64,000 nt of DNA from Cladorhizidae sp. MBARI D1340-BT2 (Eukaryota; Porifera; Demospongiae; Poecilosclerida; Cladorhizidae). Below the pieces are notes generated by a model that was not told the DNA's origin, did not search any database, and saw only the letters and a program-made list of their open reading frames with translations. The position numbers and the translations under genes were made by a program. The stretch spans positions 16,971,250 to 17,035,249 of the forward strand of contig JAQNBH010000014.1 of the NCBI GenBank assembly GCA_028752905.1, in the 5' to 3' direction. This document shows positions 10,201 to 22,200 of the stretch, one piece after another; position 1 is the first letter of the stretch, and the number at the start of each line of letters is the position of its first letter.

Positions 10201-13200
10201 GCATAGTTGTGTGCATATAGCCAGCATAGTGGTGTGCATATAGCCAGCATAGTTGTGTGTGTATAGCCAGCATAGTTGTGTGTGTATAGCCAGCATAGTT
10301 GTGTGTGTATAGCCAGCATAGTTGTGTGCATATAGCCAGCATAGTTGTGTGCATATAGCCAGCATAGTTGTGTGCATATAGCCAGCATAGTTGTGTGTGT
10401 ATAGCCAGCATAGTTGTGTGTGTATAGCCAGCATAGTTGTGTGCATATAGCCAGCATAGTTGTGTGCATATAGCCAGCATAGTTGTGTGCATATAGCCAG
10501 CATAGTTGTGTGCATATAGCCAGCATAGTTGTGTGCATATAGCCAGCATAGTTGTGTGCATATAGCCAGCATAGTTGTGTGTGTATAGCCAGCATAGTTG
10601 TGTGTATATAGCCAGCATAGTTGTGTGCATATAGCCAGCATAGTTGTGTGTGTATAGCCAGCATAGTTGTGTGCATATAGCCAGCATAGTTGTGTGTGTA
10701 TAGCCAGCATAGTTGTGTGTGTATAGCCAGCATAGTTGTGTGCATATAGCCAGCATAGTTGTGTGTGTATAGCCAGCATAGTTGTGTGCATATAGCCAGC
10801 ATAGTTGTGTGCATATAGCCAGCATAGTTGTGTGCATATAGCCAGCATAGTTGTGTGCATATAGCCAGCATAGTTGTGTGCATATAGCCAGCATAGTTGT
10901 ATGTGTATAGCCAGCATAGTTGTGTGCATATAGCCAGCATAGTTGTGTGCATATAGCCAGCATAGTTGTGTGTGTATAGCCAGCATAGTTGTGTGCATAT
11001 AGCCAGCATAGTTGTGTGCATATAGCCAGCATAGTTGTGTGCATATAGCCAGCATAGTTGTGTGCATATAGCCAGCATAGTTGTGTTCATATAGCCAGCA
11101 TAGTTGTGTGTATATAGCCAGCATAGTTGTGTGCATATAGCCAGCATAGTTGTGTGCATATAGCCAGCATAGTTGTGTGTGTATAGCCAGCATAGTTGTG
11201 TGCATATAGCCAGCATAGTTGTGTGCATATAGCCAGCATAGTTGTGTGCATATAGCCAGCATAGTTGTGTGTGTATAGCCAGCATAGTTGTGTGCATATA
11301 GCCAGCATAGTTGTGTGTATATAGCCAGCATAGTTGTGTGCATATAGCCAGCATAGTTGTGTGCATATAGCCAGCATAGTTGTGTGCATATAGCCAGCAT
11401 AGTTGTGTGCATATAGCCAGCATAGTTGTGTGCATATAGCCAGCATAGTTGTGTTCATATAGCCAGCATAGTTGTGTGCATATAGCCAGCATAGTTGTGT
11501 GCATATAGCCAGCATAGTTGTGTGCATATAGCCAGCATAGTTGTGTGCATATAGCCAGCATAGTTGTGTGTGTATAGCCAGCATAGTTGTGTGTATATAG
11601 CCAGCATAGTTGTGTGCATATAGCCAGCATAGTTGTGTGCATATAGCCAGCATAGTTGTGTGCATATAGCCAGCATAGTTGTGTGCATATAGCCAGCATA
11701 GTTGTGTGCATATAGCCAGCATAGTTGTGTGTGTATAGCCAGCATAGTTGTATGTGTATAGCCAGCATAGTTGTGTGCATATAGCCAGCATAGTTGTGTG
11801 TGTATAGCCAGCATAGTTGTGTGCATATAGCCAGCATAGTTGTGTGCATATAGCCAGCATAGTTGTGTGTATATAGCCAGCATAGTTGTGTGCATATAGC
11901 CAGCATAGTTGTGTGCATATAGCCAGCATAGTTGTGTGTATATAGCCAGCATAGTTGTGTGCATATAGCCAGCATAGTTGTGTGTGTATAGCCAGCATAG
12001 TTGTGTGTGTATAGCCAGCATAGTTGTATGTGTATAGCCAGCATAGTTGTGTGCATATAGCCAGCATAGTTGTGTGTGTATAGCCAGCATAGTTGTGTGT
12101 ATATAGCCAGCATAGTTGTGTGCATCCAGCATAGTTGTGTGTGTATAGCCAGCATAGTTGTGTGTATATAGCCAGCATAGTTGTATGTGTATAGCCAGCA
12201 TAGTTGTGTGCATATAGCCAGCATAGTTGTGTGTGTATAGCCAGCACAGTTGTGTGTGTATAGCCAGCATAGTTGTGTGCATATAGCCAGCATAGTTGTG
12301 TGTGTATAGCCAGCATAGTTGTGTGTATATAGCCAGCATAGTTGTGTGTATATAGCCAGCATAGTTGTGTGCATATAGCCAGCATAGTTGTGTGTGTATA
12401 GCCAGCATAGTTGTGTGCATATAGCCAGCATAGTTGTGTGTGTATAGCCAGCATAGTTGTGTGTGTATAGCCAGCATAGTTGTGTGTGTATAGCCAGCAT
12501 AGTTGTGTGCATATAGCCAGCATAGTTGTGTGCATATAGCCAGCATAGTTGTGTGCATATAGCCAGCATAGTTGTGTGCATATAGCCAGCATAGTTGTGT
12601 GCATATAGCCAGCATAGTTGTGTGTGTATAGCCAGCATAGTTGTGTGTGTATAGCCAGCATAGTTGTGTGCATATAGCCAGCATAGTTGTGTGTGTATAG
12701 CCAGCATAGTTGTGTGCATATAGCCAGCATAGTTGTGTGCATATAGCCAGCATAGTTGTGTGTGTATAGCCAGCATAGTTGTGTGTATATAGCCAGCATA
12801 GTTGTGTGCATATAGCCAGCATAGTTGTGTGCATATAGCCAGCATAGTTGTGTGCATATAGCCAGCATAGTTGTGTGCATATAGCCAGCATAGTTGTGTG
12901 CATATAGCCAGCATAGTTGTGTGCATATAGCCAGCATAGTTGTGTGCATATAGCCAGCAAAGTTGTGTGCATATAGCCAGCAAAGTTGTGTGCATATAGC
13001 CAGCATAGTTGTGTGCATATAGCCAGCATAGTTGTGTGTGTATAGCCAGCATAGTTGTGTGTGTATAGCCAGCATAGTTGTGTGCATATAGCCAGCATAG
13101 TTGTGTGTGTATAGCCAGCATAGTTGTGTGCATATAGCCAGCATAGTTGTGTGCATATAGCCAGCATAGTTGTGTGTGTATAGCCAGCATAGTTGTGTGT

Positions 13201-16200
13201 ATATAGCCAGCATAGTTGTGTGCATATAGCCAGCATAGTTGTGTGCATATAGCCAGCATAGTTGTGTGTATATAGCTAGCATAGTTGTGTGCATATAGCC
13301 AGCATAGTTGTGTGCATATAGCCAGCATAGTTGTGTGCATATAGCCAGCAAAGTTGTGTGCATATAGCCAGCAAAGTTGTGTGCATATAGCCAGCATAGT
13401 TGTGTGCATATAGCCAGCATAGTTGTGTGCATATAGCCAGCATAGTTGTGTGCATATAGCCAGCATAGTTGTGTGTGTATAGCCAGCATAGTTGTGTGCA
13501 TATAGCCAGCATAGTTGTGTGTTTAGCCACTGCAGTTGTGTGTGTATACATATATGTACATGGCTAGGCATCATTGTGTGCATGTATAACCAGCAGGCTG
13601 TCTTTATGTGGATTAGGTTTAAAAAAGGTCAATCCACTATCAACATGTGGTTCCATTTCCTTCCTGCGGTGACCTGAGCAGCAGTCATGTAGCAGTGACT
13701 CCCACCGAACACCCACTAACCCAAACATTTCTAACCCAAACCACCATACCAGATGTACATACATACATGTACATCATGTTTTTGTACCCAACCACCAAAA
13801 TGATTTCAAAATTCCTTCTATTTTTATTTTTATTTTTTAAATTTGTTTATTTACCCGGTCTAGTGGTTTGTCGTATAATACGGATGTGAGGGACTTGTCT
13901 ACTCCGCCCAACGAAATGGCCTCAAAGTCTGTGAATCACGACCTCTTCACTCCACCGGATTCCATGGATGTATCGGTAGGTAACAGAGAACTAGCGAAAG
14001 GAAAAAGTTGTCCTATTGGCCAAGATTCTTCTGGTATATTAGTCTGCCCCCCTACATTATAACCTGTGATTATTGAATTTGCTATCCCAACTTGTACATG
14101 CATGGAGAGATTCCCTGTTGGCTGCAGACATTCACACGCTGTACACTATAATTAGTAGCAGTTTATGGTCCGTTTGCAGTTTGGGTCTCTACGTAGTCGA
14201 TGTGCTAAGTGCCCAAGGATGCCAACAAGAGCGTGGTGGGTGCTTGATGACCCATGGGTAGGCGCCTGACCATGGATGAGTGTCTGACCCACAAGTAGAC
14301 AGTTGGCCCACGGGTAGGAGTTTGACCTACAGAACTTGACCCACTCCAATTAATTCCCAAATCATATTCACAGATGATCCTCTTAAGGGAGTGTGCTGGC
14401 CTAAAAACAGACGATAAAAGTCTACACAACTGTCATTGTGAATCTAGAGCATCTAGTCGAAACGTCGATTAAATTTAAAAAAATAGAAGTTGATTATTGA
14501 GAAGGTGATTTTAATGAATCTAGAGCTTTATTGGGATGGGGGTGGTTGCACACCTACTGTAGGATTATCAGGAACCAATCTAAATTCCTTGGCTATTGAG
14601 AACGGAGGCACTCCTGAATGAATTCCCTCGCTGTAAATTTAGACATAGCACCAAGCAACTGTGCATAGCCATTGTTAGCTTCCTAGATAGAGCCAACATG
14701 CCAAACTCATCGTATTATATTTCTATTCTAATAATGTGAACAGAATAGTCCTAAAATTTAATATAAAGGAAAGGAGAAAGTTATGGCTACAAATATAGTG
14801 TTTATAGAAACAAACGAGTGTCACCAACCTCACGTCTTTCCCGTGATGGTATGGGCATGTTTGCAGTTTGTAGCTAAATTTCTATGGGCACTTCGCACGT
14901 AGGTAACAGTGGGTAGTCCATAAATGAAGTGTGGTGTGCCTTGTGGGCTGTGAACGCAACCTCCTTAATGTCGGAATGAGAGGAGCTAAAGCCTTAAAAG
15001 AAATAGCAACGAGAAGACCGGGACGACAGCCAGGAATTGATGAGTACCTTTCAACTTTGAAGAAACTGAGTCGGGGACCGTTTGGAAAAGACCAGGCAAA
15101 TTATTCTTGTCGTTGACTCTGCCAAGTGCTTCTCTTTCTTCCTGTGAGTGCTAAAACTTCTATGTACTATATACATGTAGGTGTCCTCAGATATGCAAAT
15201 ACTTAATGAAGGAGAGCAGATACTGTACCCAGGGCTAGGTCTCTTCAGGTTACTTACTACTACTACTGCTACTGTTTGCTGCTGCTACTACTACTGCTAC
15301 TACTCTACTGAAACTACTCTACTGAAACTACTGCTACTGTTTGCTACTACTACTGCTACTACTCTACTGCAACTACTGCTACTCTACTGCTGCTGCTACT
15401 GCTACTACTCTACTGCTGCTGTTACTACTACCCTACTTCTACTGCAACTACTATTCTACTACTGCTGCTGCTACTACTACTACTACTACTACTTGTATTG
15501 TGTGTTGCCTCCTATTGTGCATGCGTGGGTGAGTGCCCTGGAAAAGAAATGGTCGTCAAATCCATTCCGCTGAATTGATGGCATGTACATGCATGCATTG
15601 ATCTCAGCTGTGACGAGATATAGTAACTGCCTTCATCGTCAGTTGGAAGAAGAGCGAGAACTGGCATCATAGAGAGAACTGGCTTCAGTGTCAGTTAGAG
15701 GAGAGACAATTGGCTTCATAGTCAGAGGTGAGGGAACTGCCTTCATTGTCGGTTAGAGGAGAGAGAGAGCTGGCTGCATAGTCACAGTGGGTAATCATTC
15801 AGGAATTTGTGGAATTGGCATTATGAAGCTGAAATAAGGCTTGGTGGTATTCCCACTAACTACTAGAATACAAGTTAGACCTGTAGCAGCTGCCATAACT
15901 ACAGCTGTGCAAGTCTTGATTATTTTAAATTCCTTGCTAATGGGGCAATAAAATTGAATGCCCCCTCCAGCATCCAGAGGGTTAAAGCATTTGTGTGCAT
16001 GTGGAAGAAAGAGATGGCAGATTCAGCCCCTGCAAGAGCCAAGAGAAGTGCACCTGTTAGCTGTGTATCAGCAGAGGAGCGTGCCAAGCAGTTCAAGGAA
16101 GACCATATTCTGCATTCATTTTTGCACCTGAAAACAAAGTCAATGATTAAACGGAATTAGTTAAACAGAAAATGACATTTCTTGAAACGGTAAAGGATTC

Positions 16201-19200
16201 CTTCTAGATGTAGTACAGAATCAGTATTGATACAATGACTTTCTCCATTCCTGATGCAGGTTGGAGCATCTAGCCGAAATGTCGAGTGAGTAAATTTAAG
16301 ATGATTAACGAGAAAGTCATTTTATGTCATCTGAGAGTTCATTGAGAGAATCCAAGCGACCTACATATGCTGGTTGCTAGACAAGGATCTAGCACCAGGC
16401 ATTTAACACCCAAGATGGTTGTCAACAAGACTATATACTTGTATATTTAGAAGTGGTTGTGTGGTGATTGTGTTCCATGACGGATGAATACCTGTAGACA
16501 CACAGCATGTTGGGTTTGGTTAGCTTCTCCAAATGCCTTGCATTCATTTCTGATAGAACCTCAGTCATCTACTCGACCTCACTCAGACTAGCAACTTGCT
16601 CTAAATGAATCTGGCACTGAATGGATACCATAGCTATTTGAAAACCTAGTCTCTCTAGATCACATTGCCAAACTTCACAATCCACCTGTGGACTGTTCTG
16701 ACAGTGTCAATATTTCCAGTGCTCATGCATCTTGTCTGTGCATAGTTGAGGTCACTTTCTTATCATTTTAATTACGTCTTCAAGGAACTGTTGTTTAATA
16801 TTATTCGGACCAGCTTTTTCTAAGCTACACAGTTGCTATGGTAGAGAGAGAGAGCTACAGTACGTGCTGGTGGTGTCTCTGCTGCACTTTTTGACTGAAG
16901 GATGGAAAGTAGATAGCGTAGAGTGTAGTTGACAGCCCTACAGGGGGTTGGATGGAAAACTTGATTGGCAACCCTACAGGGGGTTGGATGGAAAACTTGA
17001 TTGGCAACCCTACAGGGGGTTGGATGGAAAACTTGATTGGCAACCCTACAACCCCTACAGGGGGTAGGATGGAAAACTTGATTGGCAACCCTACAGGGGG
17101 TTGGATGGAAAACTTGATTGGCAACCCTACAGGGGGTAGGATGGAAAACTTGATATTGCTGGCATGGGGTACGTATGTTTATGTATGTACTCTCCCTACC
17201 ATTCACCATAAATAATGTGGGCTTATTAAACCAGCTGCACTGCAAGTGAGAATGGCGCTGCTTATGCAGAAAAGAAAACAAAACTGTGCTTATAAAGAAG
17301 CTAATATATACTGGGATGAATAATATATACTGGGATGAAGATGAAATCTGAAAATTGAAAAAGCTATGTAGTACTAGATTTTAGATTGTGGTAATTTCAG
17401 GGGGGTTTCCCAAAATAACAAGCAGGTCTCTATGCATACTGTGCTGACCCAGTGCATGCATACTGTGCTGACCCAGTGTGTGTGTGCATACTGTGCTGAC
17501 CCAGTGCGTGCATGCATACTGTGCTGACCCAGTGTGTGTGTGCATACTGTGCTGACCCAGTGTGTGTTGAGCAATGTGATACAAATTCAAATTGATGGGG
17601 TTTTTAATTGCACCTTCGCTCGCCACACAATACCTTGCATTAGTAAAGTGCACAGCATGTAGAGTGCAGTAGTAGTAAAGTATACAGCATGTAGAGTGCA
17701 GTAGTAGTAAAGTATACAGCATGTAGAGTGCAGTAGTAGTAAAGTATACAGCATGTAGAGTGCAGTAGTAGTAAAGTATACAGCATGTAGAGTGCAGTAG
17801 TAGTAAAGTATACAGCATGTAGAGTGCAGTAGTAGTAAAGTACACAACATGTAGAGTGCAGTAGTAGTAAAGTATACAGCATGTAGAGTGCAGTAGTAGT
17901 AAAGTATACAGCATGTAGAGTGCAGTAGTAGTAAAGTACACAGCATGTAGAGTGCAGTAGTAGTAAAGTATACAGCATGTAGAGTGCAGTAGTAGTAAAG
18001 TCCACAGCATGTAGAGTGCAGTAGTAGTAAAGTATACAGCATGTAGAGTGCAGTAGTAGTAAAGTATACAGCATGTAGAGTGCAGTAGTAGTAAAGTACA
18101 CAACATGTAGAGTGCAGTAGTAGTAAAGTATACAGCATCTAGAGTGCAGTAGTAGTAAAGTATACAACATGTAGAGTGCAGTAGTAGTAAAGTCCACAGC
18201 ATGTAGAGTGCAGTAGTAGTAAAGTACACAACATGTAGAGTGCAGTAGTAGTAAAGTACACAGCATGTAGAGTGCAGTAGTAGTAAAGTATACAGCATGT
18301 AGAGTGCAGTAGTAGTAAAGTACACAACATGTAGAGTGCAGTAGTAGTAAAGTATATAGCATGTAGAGTGCAGTAGTAGTAAAGTACACATGTAGAGTGC
18401 AGTAGTAGTAAAGTATACAGCATGTAGAGTGCAGTAGTAGTAAAGTATACAGCATGTAGAGTGCATTAGTAGTAAAGTACACAGCATGTAGAGTGCAGTA
18501 GTAGTAAAGTACACAACATGTAGAGTGCAGTAGTAGTAAAGTATACAGCATGTAGAGTGCAGTAGTAGTAAAGTCCACAGCATGTAGAGTGCAGTAGTAG
18601 TAAAGTCCACAGCATGTAGAGTGCAGTAGTAGTAAAGTACACAACATGTAGAGTGCAGTAGTAGTAAAGTATACAGCATGTAGAGTGCAGTAGTAGTAAA
18701 GTATACAGCATGTAGAGTGCAGTAGTAGTAAAGTATACAGCATGTAGAGTGCAGTAGTAGTAAAGTATACAGCATGTAGAGTGCAGTAGTAGTAAAGTAT
18801 ACAGCATGTAGAGTGCAGTAGTAGTAAAGTATACAGCATGTAGAGTGCAGTAGTAGTAAAGTATACAGCATGTAGAGTGCAGTAGTAGTAAAGTCCACAG
18901 CATGTAGAGTGCAGTAGTAGTAAAGTATACAACATGTAGAGTGCAGTAGTAGTAAAGTATACAGCATGTAGAGTGCAGTAGTAGTAAAGTATACAGCATG
19001 TAGAGTGCAGTAGTAGTAAAGTCCACAGCATGTAGAGTGCAGTAGTAGTAAAGTATACAGCATGTAGAGTGCAGTAGTAGTAAAGTATACAGCATGTAGA
19101 GTGCAGTAGTAGTAAAGTATACAGCATGTAGAGTGCAGTAGTAGTAAAGTCCACAGCATGTAGAGTGCAGTAGTAGTAAAGTCCACAGCATGTAGAGTGC

Positions 19201-22200
19201 AGTAGTAGTAAAGTCCACAGCATGTAGAGTGCAGTAGTAGTAAAGTATACAGCATGTAGAGTGCAGTAGTAGTAAAGTACACAACATGTAGAGTGCAGTA
19301 GTAGTAAAGTATACAGCATGTAGAGTGCAGTAGTAGTAAAGTCAACAGCATGTAGAGTGCAGTAGTAGTAAAGTCCACAGCATGTAGAGTGCAGTAGTAG
19401 TAAAGTACACAACATGTAGAGTGCAGTAGTAGTAAAGTATACAGCATGTAGAGTGCAGTAGTAGTAAAGTATACAGCATGTAGAGTGCAGTAGTAGTAAA
19501 GTATACAGCATGTAGAGTGCAGTAGTAGTAAAGTATACAGCATGTAGAGTGCAGTAGTAGTAAAGTATACAGCATGTAGAGTGCAGTAGTAGTAAAGTAT
19601 ACAGCATGTAGAGTGCAGTAGTAGTAAAGTATACAGCATGTAGAGTGCAGTAGTAGTAAAGTCCACAGCATGTAGAGTGCAGTAGTAGTAAAGTATACAG
19701 CATGTAGAGTGCAGTAGTAGTAAAGTCCACAGCATGTAGAGTGCAGTAGTAGTAAAGTCCACAGCATGTAGAGTGCAGTAGTAGTAAAGTCCACAGCATG
19801 TAGAGTGCAGTAGTAGTAAAGTCCACAGCATGTAGAGTGCAGTAGTAGTAAAAGTAGTAAAGTACACAGCATGTAGAGTGCAGTAGTAGTAAAGTATACA
19901 GCATGTAGAGTGCAGTAGTAGTAAAGTATACAGCATGTAGAGTGCAGTAGTAGTAAAGTATACAGCATGTAGAGTGCAGTAGTAGTAAAGTATACAGCAT
20001 GTAGAGTGCAGTAGTAGTAAAGTATACAGCATGTAGAGTGCAGTAGTAGTAAAGTGCACTGCATGTAGAGTGCAGTAGTAGTAAAGTCCACAGCATGTAG
20101 AGTGCAGTAGTAGTAAAGTCCACAGCATGTAGAGTGCAGTAGTAGTAAAGTATACAGCATGTAGAGTGCAGTAGTAGTAAAGTATACAGCATGTAGAGTG
20201 CAGTAGTAGTAAAGTATACAGCATGTAGAGTGCAGTAGTAGTAAAGTCCACAGCATGTAGAGTGCAGTAGTAGTAAAGTCCACAGCATGTAGAGTGCAGT
20301 AGTAGTAAAGTACACAGCATGTAGAGTGCAGTAGTAGTAAAGTCCACAGCATGTAGAGTGCAGTAGTAGTAAAGTATACAACATGTAGAGTGCAGTAGTA
20401 GTAAAGTGCACTGCATGTAGAGTGCAGTAGTAGTAAAGTATACAGCATGTAGAGTGCAGTAGTAGTAAAGTACACAGCATGTAGAGTGCAGTAGTAGTAA
20501 AGTATACAGCATGTAGAGTGCAGTAGTAGTAAAGTATACAGCATGTAGAGTGCAGTAGTAGTAAAGTACACAGCATGTAGAGTGCAGTAGTAGTAAAGTA
20601 TACAGCATGTAGAGTGCAGTAGTAGTAAAGTATACAGCATGTAGAGTGCAGTAGTAGTAAAGTATACAGCATGTAGAGTGCAGTAGTAGTAAAGTCCACA
20701 GCATGTAGAGTGCAGTAGTAGTAAAGTATACAGCATGTAGAGTGCAGTAGTAGTAAAGTCCACAGCATGTAGAGTGCAGTAGTAGTAAAGTCCACAGCAT
20801 GTAGAGTGCAGTAGTAGTAAAGTATACAGCATGTAGAGTGCAGTAGTAGTAAAGTATACAGCATGTAGAGTGCAGTAGTAGTAAAGTATACAGCATGTAG
20901 AGTGCAGTAGTAGTAAAGTCCACAGCATGTAGAGTGCAGTAGTAGTAAAGTCCACAGCATGTAGAGTGCAGTAGTAGTAAAGTCCACAGCATGTAGAGTG
21001 CAGTAGTAGTAAAGTATACAACATGTAGAGTGCAGTAGTAGTAAAGTGCACTGCATGTAGAGTGCAGTAGTAGTAAAGTATACAGCATGTAGAGTGCAGT
21101 AGTAGTAAAGTATACAGCATGTAGAGTGCAGTAGTAGTAAAGTACACAGCATGTAGAGTGCAGTAGTAGTAAAGTATACAGCATGTAGAGTGCAGTAGTA
21201 GTAAAGTATACAGCATGTAGAGTGCAGTAGTAGTAAAGTACACAGCATGTAGAGTGCAGTAGTAGTAAAGTATACAGCATGTAGAGTGCAGTAGTAGTAA
21301 AGTATACAGCATGTAGAGTGCAGTAGTAGTAAAGTATACAGCATGTAGAGTGCAGTAGTAGTAAAGTACACAGCATGTAGAGTGCAGTAGTAGTAAAGTA
21401 TACAGCATGTAGAGTGCAGTAGTAGTAAAGTACACAGCATGTAGAGTGCATTAATTAGTAGTAAAGGAATTGAACGGCACTTGTCCATGAGTTGCCCACC
21501 CCCGGTAGTTTCAAGACCCGTGGTAAGCATTCTAGATAAGGTCCTATGATGCTGTGGATGATCCACTATGAACTAGGGATGGGCTATCCAACATTTTAGT
21601 TTTTGTCCGCACTGGCTGAGCCAATGAGCCAGGGCTATGTGACCTTTGGCATCTGTAATTAATCTGTCCACCACACCGCCTAACCAACCCTAAGAACTAG
21701 TAGCAGAGTATGGAAAACTAGTGGTGATGGTATACATACATACATGTATATACACATGCATGGCAGTACAAAATGCACATCCTTGTGTGTGGCTTGGAAA
21801 ATGCTAATAATATTTATAGAGCTCTGAAATTGCTATGGCTTTGACCAAGTGTTGTTGGGGGCCATATATGAACATACATGTGGAGGCCAGTATGCCCCAA
21901 CAGCTAAGTCTGATGGTGAGGTCGAGAACATCAAGTTTTCAGTGCCTTTTATATGAAGCATTACACAGAGGCACTCCACCATAGACCTAGTGTGTGTGTG
22001 TGTTGTTAATGTATTTTTTGTTAGCGAGTTTTTGTGTGTGTGTGTACATGTCAGAAGTTGTTTGATCGAGTCATTGTTGAGATCTGTGTTCTGTTTGTAT
22101 ATGATATAGATGGACACCGGAGATGCCATCTCAGACATATTTGACATTTTGGGAGCAGAGGGAGAAGGTATGTGTGTGGGCATGTGTGTGTGTTGATACA

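Noticed and set aside
9934..13583. Open frames of 292-1150 codons on the - strand
   Set aside because: All lie in the 23-bp array; three overlapping frames encode the same 23-residue period because the unit has no stop. No independent coding evidence.
17381..21566. Open frames up to 1356 codons on the - strand
   Set aside because: Products of the stop-free 32-bp array; two frames are open over the same DNA.
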